Of a stretch of 64,000 bases of DNA, positions 47,101-58,980 are shown piece by piece. Under the pieces are notes generated by a model. The model was not told the origin of the DNA and did no database searches. It was given only the letters and a program-made list of their open reading frames with translations. Positions within the stretch are counted from its first letter, which is position 1; each line of letters begins with the position of its first letter. Made by a program: the position numbers and the translations under genes. Source of the DNA: Phlebopus portentosus (lineage: Eukaryota; Basidiomycota; Agaricomycetes; Boletales; Boletinellaceae); NCBI GenBank assembly GCA_037892935.1, contig JAYXKI010000003.1, positions 1,922,001 to 1,986,000 of the forward strand, read 5' to 3'.

Positions 47101-50010
47101 CGACATCTACTTCTCTGGTTCTCCCAAGAAAATGTTTTTCAAGCGCGGAGATGCCTTTGAGATCGACGAGGATCGTTTGCAAGATTTGTATAAGTTCACG
47201 GTTCGCATTGTCCGCAGCATCACCAACAAGCCGTATATATGTGCATTGGATAGCGTCCCTTACTTTCTTGCCCCTTTGCCACGTGATTTTGAAGTTGACT
47301 TGCACGAACCTGATGACGGTCAAAGGTGGGAATTTCCGAATGTTGTTGATCATATTCCCTGGGATAAAGTACAGCTTGCTGCGAATAAACCAACCGTGGC
47401 GCTCAATACTCAAGATCTGCAGACCCTCATGATCGATACCGAAGACGCCATGATTCAGGATAGATGGGCCGAATTTACTCGCAGGTATTATTGCGTGAGA
47501 ATGCGGCCTGAACTCACACCTCTTTCCAAGCCGGAAGATAGTCCCGTAAGTACATCCGTATCAGCAGACACGGGTTCTACACTAAAATAATCCATAGAGG
47601 GAGAAAGAATTCGACAATCTTGTTGAATATTGTAAAGCCCGTCGGAAGGAGTTCGCCGGGCTCCAGAACTATAAGCAGCCGCTAATCGAAGTTGATCTTT
47701 GTCCAATGCTGGTCAGTCATCTCAATCCAATTGCGAGACCTGCAGCGGAATCAAAGCATGCTCCCGCAAAATGTGCGTCAGGCAGTAATTCGACTTCTTC
47801 TAGTATTTCTGAAAATTTTCTAGACCTTATTCCAGAACTCTGTGCGAAATGCACTATTCCAGCCAGGTAAGTGAAGGACATCTTTTTGGAAGCGTGCCGT
47901 TTCTTAGATTGCGAACACTGTGAAATTTGACACAGTGCCTTCCGAACCGCCTGCTTGTTACCTTCCATTCTCTCGAAGCTCGATGATATTCTCCTGATAA
48001 AGGAATTGAACGCAAAGTATTTTGATCATTCAATTGCCGAAAGTCAGTTGCTTGCCGCTGTTTCGTCTCCATCAACTCTTGCGGATGTAGATTATGAGCG
48101 TCTTGAGCTACTTGGTACGTCGCTGGCTACAGGAATCATCACATTACGCTGAATCGGAGCATACAAGGCGACGCGTATCTCAAGTACTTATCTTCTATTT
48201 ATTTGTTCGTGACGTTCCCAACACTTCACGAGGGTGCATTGCACCTTTCTCGTCAACGCATTATCAGCAACAGGTCTCTGCTTAAAAATGCTAATCGCTG
48301 TGGTTTGCCCCAGTACATCCAATCCAAGCCTTTCACTCCAAAGTCATGGGTGCCTCAGAATTTCATTCTCTATCGACCTCCCAAAGCTCGTCAGGAAGAT
48401 GAACCCACGGAAATCCCAGAACAAGAGTTAGAGGAGGGTGAACTGCCTATCGATGTGAAGAGTGGTTTCGGCAACAATCCCATCTTGGTTGTCTCCGAGG
48501 AGTATGGGTTTGGAAAACCCGCTGATGATCAGCCAGAGGCCGGGACGCAGCCAAAGAAGACGGGTAAGAAGAAGCAAGAAAGCTTCACGACACAATGGCT
48601 CGGAGACAAAGTGAGTCCGCGCTTGGACGTTTAAGGAACTTCCGCACTCCTGACTTTTTGCCCCTTTTAAGGCAGTAGCCGACGTCGCGGAGGCGATCAT
48701 AGGTGCAGCATATGTGACCGGTGGTAGGGAAGTCGCGCTAAAAGTGACGAAGGCGCTGAATATCCCGGTCCCCCATATTGATCGGTGGTCGGACTTTGGA
48801 CGAAAGGCGCTCGCACCTCCCCCGGAGGTCACGGCGAAGCTTCCGACCGGCTCCATACAGGCGGTAGAAGCCATCATCGGACAGAAATTCAATCATCCGC
48901 ATCTTCTGGCTCAGGCTCTCGTGAGTGTGCAGCCCTGTTGGTGAATCAGTATTTAACCTGACATCCTTAATTCCGGGTATCAAAGACGCATGCATCCATA
49001 AGTGGCAATGAGATGACAAGCTATGAACGGCTCGAATTCATCGGAGATGCGATATTGGATTTCCGTGAGTTTGGCTAGAATCAGGCGTGCCCTTTCGCGC
49101 GTCCATCGTGGGCCTTCCATATCTCTATTGTACCGTTGTACTAATGATCTACTATTATTATTTTAAGTCGTTATCCGCCACATCTTCGATAGAGACATCG
49201 CATTGTCTCCGGGTGCTCTAACCCTGCTAAAGGTTGGGAAGCTTCATTAATTAAACCTTACGTACTGAAAGACGCTAATCCAATCTCCTCGGGGTTCTCA
49301 TAGGGTGCGATGGTCTCTAATGCTGCGTTAGCGGCTGTCTGTATATGGTCAGGCCTTCATGAGCATCTGCTTTTTGAGTCGGCCTCTTTGGAGAACAATA
49401 TTCAAGCATACGCCGACGAGCTCTATGATAAGCAAATGGCGGAGTACGAACAAGCGACTCGAGAAGACAGGCAACCAGGACAATACTGGGTTGATATCGA
49501 ACCTCCAAAAGCCTTATCAGACGTCGTCGAGTCCATTCTCGGTGCCATCTATGTGTCGGATAATTTCTCGCCCGTCGGTGCTGAAGCATTCTTTGACAAG
49601 GTTCTGGCGCCTTTCTATGACCAGCACATAACACTACATACATTATCGCATCACCCTACAAAGATCCTATTCGAGCTTTTGCAGTCTCAAGGCTGCCAGA
49701 GCTTCGAACTTGTCAAAGAACCTATTGATCCCAGGTACAATGAATATGGCCATACAGTCGAAAGCCTGAGTATGTTTGATTGTAGCTACTTCTTTGTCGA
49801 GAATTGCTGACCATATCTATTTAAGTTGTGATTCATGGTATCATATTGGCGACCGCGACAGATATATCAGTGAATTCCTGCGCACGGCGAGCGTCGGAGA
49901 TAGCACTGGATGCTATAGAGGGTGATCCGCTGTTCATGAACCGTCATTGCGATTGTCGGGCTCTCAACCAGGCAAGAAAGGCGGCGAAGAAGGCTGAAAA
50001 AGTGGCCTAG
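44179..50010 (+). CDS. DCL: Dicer-like RNase III with a degenerate helicase region
   Basis: Dicer cuts double-stranded RNA into small RNAs. Fifteen exons close in frame (44179-44593, 44723-44828, 44883-45033, 45090-45822, 45873-45994, 46045-46145, 46195-47545, 47598-47866, 47936-48114, 48168-48610, 48672-48920, 48986-49064, 49168-49232, 49304-49769, 49826-50010): 1637 residues. A Ser-rich head (1-138) leads into a helicase-like region (about 139-560) lacking a GKT loop; FMIMDDI stands where DExH is expected, though VCNLIVATKYAEDLE keeps helicase-C shape. The Dicer dimerisation domain (about 644-742) has YELYSRGILDYRLFP. RNase IIIa: YERLELLGDAYLKYL and VADVAEAIIGAAYV (about 1135-1310). RNase IIIb: YERLEFIGDAILDFL and LSDVVESILGAIYV (about 1384-1490). 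A dsRBD-like end follows (about 1545-1625). All acidic RNase III residues appear kept, so cutting activity is expected. Confidence 0.95.
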
Positions 50011-50298
50011 TACGTATGCACACAACGTTACACTTGGTATGGAATCGACTCGTGGACACGAGTCTAGCTGTTTATCGGAGACCTCGTCTAGTTGATGCGA
50101 TTGAGCGGGGTGTATCTACAATAGGGAATGTAAATGCAATATATCTAACTCTATGAAGCTAGTAGTCTCTAGTTTCTATTGTCTAAACTTGTCCAGAGGT
50201 CCAAAGTGGGCAGTAGTGAGCGCTTAACCCCTCTTTGCCCTAAAGTGCCCGCATAAATTCCTCAGTGATCACAAGAGACGGCAAGGCAAGCAGAAAAC

Positions 50299-50575
50299 TC
50301 ACAGCTGATACGCCGAGGAGGCGACAGGAAGAAGGAAGCCACCGAGTAAGAATGCGGTTAGCTTTACAGCGAACGAGCGTCTAGAGGCGTAGTCGGTCTT
50401 GAATGGAGTGGTCTGGAAGATACGTTTGGTCAGAAAGTCGAAGGAACAAATCAATGAATGTCCTCACATTGTTCACGACATTGTCTACGTGAAACGCACG
50501 ACGCTGGATAGCGCTTGAGCGAAGAGCAACAGGAGCGGAAACGCGGAGGGCAGAGCGAGCGAGTACAGACTGCAT
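50299..50575 (-). CDS. Small cytochrome c oxidase subunit (COX7C/fungal COX8-like), mitochondrial
   Basis: Two exons (50575-50468 and 50412-50299, in phase) encode 73 residues. The first ~28 residues, MQSVLARSALRVSAPVALR, form an Arg/Ala presequence. The mature start FHVDNVVNNTTPFKTDYASR and a single membrane helix (about KLTAFLLGGFLLPVASSAY) match subunit VIIc/VIII of the oxidase, which wraps the catalytic core in the inner membrane. The gene is too short for most open-frame scans because its intron splits it in the middle. It is divergent from the aldehyde dehydrogenase gene with about 550 bases between them. Confidence 0.85.
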
Positions 50576-51124
50576 GAGGATGGTGGTGGTATCGGGTAAA
50601 GAAGGAATGAAGTGGCAAAAACGTGATGCACTGCACTCTGACAACGTCACTGCGCCCTCGGAGCCAATCGCTAGGCTTAAAAGGTATTGCTTTATTTGGC
50701 AGGTTGGACGCAGGTTCGCTCCTATTGGAGGTTCATCCCGACCTATGAGAAACTCTCTCGTAATCCCATCGGATGCCCGCTCCCGATTACAGTAAGCAAG
50801 TACAGTACATCTCTTGGGCTCCAATTTTTAAGATGATGTCTTTTTTCTGTTTGCTTTCTAAAGTTTATTATCCTCGCTTCTGAGTTCACCCTTGCTAACA
50901 TCACCCCATTTTTGCTTCCTTGAAACCGTATTTCTGGTGCTGTTTTTCAATCGAAGCTTATAGCGAGAGACGAAGCAGCAAGGCGGTGTATGGTACTTAC
51001 GGTCATCCATTACGGCGTCCGATTCTCTCTTATCTCGGCTTTAAGCACGGGCCATATACGACGAAGGTTTCTCAGCAACTCCACCGAGCTCACTTCTTAT
51101 CTTTCACTCTCACATCTCAGAACA

Positions 51125-53887
51125 ATGTCTCTCTCAGCTTCAGTCTCAATACCCGTTCCAGGCAGCAATAAGTCCATTTCGCTGCCGACGGGTCTATTCA
51201 TAAACAACGAATTTGTACCATCTGTTGATGGCTTGACAATTCAGTAAGAAAGCTTGATAAGCACACATTGCCCTATAATTTCGTCTCTCGTCCCTCATCT
51301 AAGGCACTAACTAAACCTGGCGGCCTTTCTTAGGTCCGTCAACCCTGCAACGGAGGAAGTGATTTGCTCGGTATCAGCAGGTACGTTTTTCCGTCGTGCG
51401 GAAGCAGACGGGAGCTTCCAATCTCATGTCGATGTCATGGTCTGACTCACAAATCAATCTAAACTTATATTTCTTTCTAGCATCCGAGAAAGATATTAGT
51501 GCCGCTGTCGCTGCTGCGCGCAGTGCATTCAAAACAACTTGGGGAAAGAATGTCACCGGCGTCGAGCGTGCACGCCTGATCAATAAGCTCGCAGACCTGA
51601 TGGAACGTGACCAGCAAGAGCTTGCAGAACTTGAGTCTCTCGACAACGGAAAACCGGTTCGCATCGCGAGGTATTTGAATTATTAATATTGAGAAATACT
51701 CAATGAAACCGCATAAGTCAATTCTAACCATCTGGTGGTAATCAGGGATGGCGATATTGCCGATTCGATTGGGTGTCTCCGATACTACGCAGGTTGGGCT
51801 GACAAAATCGTCGGCCAAGTGCGTAAATTATCCTTCTTTCAGCAATTTCCAATTCTCTTATTATCAACCTATTCAAACAATCTATCAGACGATCGAGGTG
51901 GATAACAAAACTAAGCTCGCTTTGACTCGCCATGATCCTATTGGGGTTTGCGGTCAAATGTACGTGTGTAGATTAAACCACGAATAGTTTATTTGACTAA
52001 TTCGTCTATCCAGAGTCCCTTGGAACTATCCTATCCAGATGTGGTAGGTATTGTAATGCTCGCCAGGAAGCTGGGATATTGTTGTAATTGTGCATTTCCA
52101 GGGCATGGAAAGTAGGGCCTGCTTTGGCCACGGGATGTACTATCGTGATGAAACCGTCGGAAATAACTCCACTGTCTGCCCTAGTACGTCAAGGCAGTTT
52201 ATTAGTCTTCTCAGAAGTTCTTACAGTACAGTACTTCTTCATCAGAAACTTTCTGAACTCGTTAAGGAGGCCGGGTACGTTTGAGCCGTTGAACCTTTTG
52301 TCGATCAGGTTTTTTTTTATCTACATTTATCTACAGGTTCCCTGCTGGTGTAATCAACACGGTACCTTCGCTAGGCTCAATAGGGGGGGCGGCGCTCGCA
52401 TCCCATCCAGATGTAGACAAGGTCGCCTTTACGGGGTCGACTGTTACAGGTCGTAAAATTATGGAAGCAGCCGCAAAAAGTAACTTGAAGAAAGTGTGTC
52501 CGAAATCTCAGATTAAGATATGTCGAACATTCCTTAAGTTAATGTCCTAGGTCTCCCTGGAACTGGGAGGAAAGTCGCCTCACATCATATTTGAGTCCGC
52601 CGACTTGGAGCAAGGTGAGAGTGGTGACGAAAAGATTTGGATAGGATAAAAACTGAAGCGCCCATGCTTCTGAACTGTAGCTGCAAATTGGGCCGCTTTA
52701 GGGATCTTGTACAACAACGGGCAGGATTGCACAGCAGGGTCCCGCCTATACGTGCAAGATACAGTTTACGACAAGTTTATGGTGCTTCTCGTGGAGAAGG
52801 CGAAGACACTTGTGGTTTCTCATGGCTTCGATGAAAGGGCTTCTGCTGGCCCCGTGGTGCGCAGCTGCCTTTCCATTTCTGTCGCGCTCTTCACTCTTGC
52901 TAAAGAGGAAGTCCGCGGCCCAGGTGAATTATCTCTTCTGATATAACCTACAGGTCTCCAAAACGCAATATGAACGCGTCTGGAATTATATTGAGTCCGG
53001 CAAGTCTGAGGGCGCGAAAGTTGTGTTTGGCGGCGAGAAACGTAAGGAACGCGGCTACTGGGTCGATCCGACGAGTTCGTCTATTCCAATTTCCCGTCCC
53101 GAAATGGGTGGCTCTGGTCGTGATGCTGACATGTCGCGTTCCTGATATTTATCTTTCCGTCACGATGCTATTGCCAACATGGGATTTGTAGTATTCGGAG
53201 GCATCACGCCCACGATGAAGATCGTGAGAGAAGAGGTACGTATGCGACTCGTCCCGCCATCACGCTTCTTCCGTCCTGGTCCCGTGCCTCGACATGACTC
53301 GCGTGCTCACCGCGTGCGCTGCAGATCTTCGGTCCCGTTTTGGCCGTTGCCAAGTTCTCAACGGAGGAAGAAGCGATCGCTCTCGCTAACGAGACCAGCT
53401 ACGGACTCGGTGCTGGTTTCCATTCAAGTACGTACTCTCCCTTTTGATGACATTCTATCGCCATGGGCACGTCCAACGATTCATTCATTGACGTTTACAG
53501 ATGATGCTAATCAATGCATGCGGGTTTCATCTGCCCTGGAGGCCGGAACTGTACGTGCAGAATATGCGACTTGAATAATCGCTTTAGTTTCTTTCAATCT
53601 GAGACGGTTTGATTTCTAGGTCTGGGTCAATCAATATAACATTCTGAATAATAATGTCCCCTTCGGAGGGAAAAAGCAAAGTGGTATCGGTGCGTGGTGT
53701 TTCACCTGCTTCTATTTTTGAAGCCTTGCGCCCCCAATTGATCTACCTACTCACGTCCGTCATCCTGTACTCACACTTATTTTGAATATTCTCAGGCCGA
53801 GAGCTGGGTAGCTATGCGCTAGAGGAGTACACATCGGTCAAGGCCATTCATTGGAATTTTGGAGAGAAGCTTGATTGGCCGTTCTGA
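51125..53887 (+). CDS. NAD(P)-dependent aldehyde dehydrogenase
   Basis: ALDH-superfamily enzyme oxidising aldehydes to acids. It has many short exons, followed approximately. It starts [20 protein letters not shown] (51125), then [20 protein letters not shown]. Later come [98 protein letters not shown] (general-base Glu) and [20 protein letters not shown] (catalytic Cys), then [40 protein letters not shown] and the end [12 protein letters not shown]. No targeting signal is obvious, so it is probably cytosolic. The intron before [15 protein letters not shown] is about 115 bases, longer than the local norm. Substrate range cannot be told. Confidence 0.92.
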
Positions 53888-54895
53888 TCATTGTTAGATA
53901 TTGAGCGCTATCTGGGCTGGCATGGGAGACCAAGCTAAGAAGAAGCGTGTCAGAATACCCCCGGCTTTATAAACGTTATGAAATTACGGTAAGAGGAAGC
54001 ACAATCTTTACTATGTAGGAAAAGAAGATCTATCAAACGAATAGTATCATGTACAATATGTATCAAGCACTCTTCAAATCTTGAATCTCGATGCACAGAA
54101 TCAGATTTCAATTTATGGGGGCAATTTTTAGGTTTCGGTGGCAGCGTAAAAATTGCACTCCGAGTCCAGAATCTTATGGAAGAAATGACTGTGTAAGATC
54201 TGCCTGTCAGAACAGCTAGATTGTGTGGTGCCAAATGAAGCGCTAGCTATCCTGGGAAGGTTTGTCCGCTATATTGCGTCGTTCTCAAAGAAGCGTGCCT
54301 CGGGGTCACTCGAGACGAAAGGCAAATACCCACGGAGGCCTTAGAGAACCACAGTTCTGAAGACCGAATCAGAATACTTCCGATATTACATGTGGCCACT
54401 ATGTAGGTCCGGATTTAACGAGAGTACGAAATCGGCCAAGTGAACAGGTACCGTCTGGCTCAGGCAATCAAAATAAATTCATCCAGTATCTCGCTGGAGG
54501 TGCAGGACCCTGATGACAACAGCGTTCCTTGTCCAGAAGGGTCAAGTAAATTGCGAGATCCAGCACTGCTCCTCCTGCGATCTCAATTCAAATTCGGCGC
54601 AGTGTGCACACGCGCCCCAAGCCATATATCGCCTAGCAAAATTTACGGAACCAAATTACATAGCATATGAGTTTACACTATATACATCATTGACGTGACA
54701 GCATAGATTCAAGCTAGAATAGAACGCAAATGCGAACTGACCGGACGAGTCAGGATATATTAACATGATCGTGTCCAAAACTACGGTAGATGGATGAAAG
54801 GAATTAGAGCAGACGATCGCGAGAAGCAATAAACACAGAAGGTGGTACGAGGCATGAGCGTGTGCTAGATCAGGCCGAGTCGAATCAAATCACGT
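53888..54895. other. 1-kb convergent gene-free interval
   Basis: Between the 3' ends of the aldehyde dehydrogenase and the Zn2Cys6 gene. Short open frames on both strands (for example 54440-54670) show nothing recognisable. Confidence 0.4.
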
Positions 54896-56236
54896 TCACT
54901 GATGCAGACCGGGCTGATAATACATGTTCCCCTCGTTGACAGAACCCTGAGTAACAAATCACAAGGTTTACAATTTCATGAGGCATTTAAGATTGAGATT
55001 GAATCTGGATAGACTTACTGGACTAGCGTTGTTCAGGCTCTGATCATAACCGTGCCCGCTGCCACCTGCCCCGTATCGTACGCAAGAAGGATTCTGTGGG
55101 ATCGCAGGAGTCAGAGTCGCCAACGCGAACTTGGCAGAGGAAGAGACCAGAATAGCATACCTGAGGTGACATTTGGTACACGCCACTACCAGCTGCCGAA
55201 TATGATCCGCCTGGAGAACCTGGCGAGGCCAATGGATATCCTTGCGTCGTTCTGCTGAATCCGTAAATGAAGCTACATCAGACAAAAGCATAGAAGAGCG
55301 AGAGTTGGTAAAAAAATACGGACCTGATGTATGATTGTCCTGTACCAGTATGGATGTTGGGGACGCTCGGCGTCGGGGCTTGACGCACCGGAGGAGTTGG
55401 ATGGGAGCTGCTTGAGTATCCGTATCCCTGACCTGCCGAACCCGGAGTAACTTGTGCTTGAGCCCCGTGAGGTCCTGGCCAGTGCGAGGGACCTGACCCG
55501 AAACTCGATGGAGACGAGTGACCATGCGATTGGGATGGCACGCAATATGTAGTAGGATCGCGTTCGTGTTGTGTATGCGAACTGGAACCGTGTTGCTGCG
55601 GATGTCCGTGGCCACACGAATAATGAGGATATTGAGACTGCTGATTCTGCAGGGCTGGATATGTGCCAGAAGGTATCTGAGTAGGTGAGGCAGCCGACCC
55701 GTATGCGTAAGCACCGGTCTGTGCGTATGCATAAGAGTTAGTGCCGCCTGGGCTCCTGTTGTCCACAGGACTACTGGTAGGTGAGTCGCTTGAATAAGGC
55801 CCTGACGACGTTCTACGCGACCTTTCAAAAGTCGTTAGTCCCGAATGCCCGTAGCCGCCTGCGTATTGCTGTTGCTGAGAAATTGCATGGTTCTAATGAA
55901 GGTGTAAAACCCAGAAACTGATTGCCCTGCAAAAGGACTTACTGAATCATCATTCCTGCGAGTATGAGATACCGGAGTGGGGATGATTTCGCACTCCCTG
56001 TTGTTCTTGGCGCACAAGTCGCATTTCGGATAATGCCCATTCTTGAACTGGCACTGACGGACACAATGAGAGTCATGGCGACGAGACAAATAAAAAAAAA
56101 TCTCGCGTACCTTCCGATGCTTCTGGCTGCAGGATTTGCACGCTTTTGGACAACGCTCATGCAAACGAGCTTCTTCAAGTCTTTTGAGAGCTGCTTCTGC
56201 CTGAAGCTTGAGCACGTCGGGATGTTGGTCGGGCAT
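54896..56236 (-). CDS. Zn2Cys6 protein with Gly/Ser/Tyr/Gln-rich tail (possible transcription factor)
   Basis: Six exons (56236-56111, 56053-55943, 55892-55324, 55272-55161, 55093-55019, 54946-54896) close in frame and give 347 residues. Near the N-terminus, after MPDQHPDVLKLQAEAALKRL, lies CKSCSQKHRKC...CDLCAKNNREC (about residues 34-64): C-x2-C-x6-C-x9-C-x2-C-x6-C, the GAL4-type binuclear zinc cluster. The first intron cuts between HRK and C. The rest is low complexity, with many Ser, Gly, Tyr, Gln, His and Pro, and no fungal-specific transcription-factor domain. So DNA binding is plausible, while the tail looks like a disordered activation or condensate-forming region. Targets unknown. The start at 56236 is the first Met before the cluster with a clear downstream frame. 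Confidence 0.8.
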
Positions 56237-57973
56237 CTTCCGGATAGAGTAGCGTTGGCAGGACGAGCGGAAACGGATGTGAGGCAGCCAAGGGAAGCTG
56301 GAGACGAGAAGACGAGTATAATTCACGAATAGAAAAACTGAAGGATGTGAGGAGGGGGATGCACGAAGGATGGAAAATACGGGGTCAAGTCATGTGTCCT
56401 TATATGCTCCTGCAGAGATACTGAGGTAGTTTTCACATCTCGCATCTGCCCAGAATAGAGGCGCTTAGATGACGAGCTAGCTTTTGAGGCCGGAGATGTC
56501 CGGCTGACCGAAAATATGAACGGTTGAAACAAACAGTGAGCGCCTTCGATGACAGGCTGGAGGAAGAAGGAGGTACTCGGAAAGAACGAGCGCTGCAGGC
56601 CCGGCATGTGATGGCAAGGACGTAATACGTGGAGATAAGAAGAGACCAAAGTGTCGGAATCAAAAAGCTAGGCAGAGGAAGATGGCCGAGAGCCGCAATA
56701 GAAGGAGCAGCTCGCAGCGACCAGCCTGCCGCTGCTGCATTGATTCGGCGACAGAAACTCCCTGAGCGTGTAGCGTCCTAATGTCGTGATCACCTCCTGA
56801 AACACGAAACAAGCCATCATGTTGGCGATGAGGCCCACACGCAAATCGCGCCACGCTCAATTCAGGATTCGTGTCCCAGCTCATTCGACTCCTTCAGGCC
56901 CTAGCCCTAGACGGACGGATACACGGAGCCGCGCACAATCATCTCAGATTCGTTCTCTGTTTTGTTTTCGCGTCTTTTTGTCTTCTTTCCTTCTCTTACC
57001 TTCCTGAAGCACGTTGCTCTCAACCTCCGCCGCTGCAACTGAGTTCGGCGGCTTTGCCCCAGATGTGGCCGCGAGGAGAAATGAAAGCCTCACGAGTTAC
57101 AAGTGTTCGGGATAAATGCGGCGGAGGGCCTATATGGGGAACTTCTAGAGAGCTGGGATCAAGAGACATCAAGATTGGATGCTCAACCAGTGACCAGGAA
57201 CGATTAGGAAACAGACGGGGAGGCAATAGATAATAACCCAGAAATAAAGAATTGAACCAGGAAAGAAAGGATTTAGTAAGTAAGTGGTAGTATGCAACCA
57301 GGAAAATATAATTCACAGACGGGACGCCGTCCGAAACGGGCCCTTTCCACGTGTCGATCCACGTGTCCCTCCCTCTTCCTCCCTCAACTTAACTTAGGTT
57401 CAAGGAGGGCCGGACTGAAGAAACACGAGTGATTCGAAAGAACATAATTCATTTTATTCAGGCTTCGGCGTTTACAATGACCCTGTCCTCTGCCGTCACC
57501 TTCGGATACCGGTAAACCGTGCGCGTAAGACCAGCACCAAATTATTCGACTCCCAGCATGCAAAGAGCATTTCTTTCATTTCATCATATAGAACTTTCTC
57601 AGTACCATTCTCTCCAGCTCCTTCATTACCTCATTTGTTCACATCCGCGGCGCGTTCCTGTGGTCCTCCCAGCATTAGTCGCCACATTCCTGTCTTGCCT
57701 GTTCTTCTGTTCATTGAAGAAAGAAAGAATGCCTCAGCAACACATGGTGATCACCCACTGCGATATGCAAAATCCATCATCATGCGTCCCGAGACGTAAC
57801 ACTACACGGCGAGCTTAATTTCCATCTGGAGAAATCACTTGTTATCGGAAAGTCGATTGTTCCTTATAGCACAAACGATCGGATGGATGCGTGGCTAAGC
57901 AATGCAAATCAAGCTGTCAAGCATCAATTCCCCAAAGGCAACGTACAAAAGTGTCCACAATATCTTCTCATCA
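56237..57973. other. 1.7-kb interval with no supported gene
   Basis: It holds the upstream region of the Zn2Cys6 gene and the 3' flank of the proteasome gene. Overlapping open frames (for example 57020-57316 minus, 56871-57233 plus) look like chance frames. ATG-rich pyrimidine tracts around 56940-57000 could belong to an untranslated leader. Confidence 0.4.
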
Positions 57974-58980
57974 TTACAGCGCAAGATAATCTCGAACTTC
58001 TTCTTCCGAAAGCTTACGGAATGTCGGTTTGGGTCTACCGGACTCAGCCCCCACTTTCGTTGCCTCAAGCTCTTCGGACGTAGGCACAGTAATAACTCCA
58101 ATTTCAATCGTCTTCTCGGTCATTTGGCCCTCAAAGCCTTCCTTCAGGGTTAGAAGCGCGGTGTGTATTGCGTCTTCAAGAGAGATATCATCGTTGTAAC
58201 TTAACAATGGAGCATATATTAGCGGAGTGCCATACATCAGGTAAGATGCGCTGACCGTTTTTCAAGAAAGGTTTTTGCATTCACCATATTCTTACCAATG
58301 GCGCTAGCCTTCCAGGCCCAGAACGACCCGGACGGATCCACTTGGTAAAGTGTGGGTCCTCGATGTGAGTCCCAGCCGGCAACTAGGAGCGAGACTCCGA
58401 ATGGACGGACACCACTGTCAGAAATGAATCAGTTATCAGTGAGTTCTGCTTTGCAAACTCAAAAGATGCGGCACCTACCCAGATTGTGTGGCTTCTTGCA
58501 TCACCGTCGCAATCTCCTGGGTAAGTATTCGTGTCGGAGGGTATTCTCCGTACACCTTCCAGTAGGCCTGCGCGCTTTTACGGGCCTTCGCCACTAATAT
58601 CCGATAGTCTGGTCCCATGCCAGAATATACGATTCCGATATTGGGACAAATGACGCAGACTTTATCCAGCATAGACGAGTCAATGAGTAACGACGAGGAC
58701 TTCTTCTCGGTCGCAATAACAATGCCATTCGTTGCTGAATCGAACGTGCACGGTAAGACATCAGCTGATGATGTAGCAGAAATGAAAAACATACCCTTGA
58801 TTCCAAGACTCGTTGTGCCTTGAGCAACTGCGGCGAGAGCGTGCTCAATTTGTACGAGCTTACCGCTCGGGGAGAACACTGTAAGTGAATAACTGGGCAA
58901 AGCAATTACGTGAATAACAGTGTTAAGATGTATACATGCTGGTATACTTGCCTGTAGGCACCACCGCCAGCGTTAGCCAT
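57974..58980 (-). CDS. PRE8: 20S proteasome subunit alpha type-2
   Basis: Alpha-2 is one of the seven outer-ring subunits of the 20S proteasome. Five exons (58980-58952, 58892-58795, 58734-58479, 58414-58256, 58199-57974) give 255 residues. The N-terminus [20 protein letters not shown] and [15 protein letters not shown] are the alpha-type signature. Later parts, [79 protein letters not shown] and [16 protein letters not shown], match alpha-2 specifically. The first intron has a GC donor (AG/GCAAGT) in place of GT; no GT nearby keeps the frame. Confidence 0.95.

Noticed and set aside
57020..57316. 98-codon minus-strand open frame with aromatic-rich start
   Set aside because: Overlaps another frame on the plus strand, no splice partners, no family resemblance.
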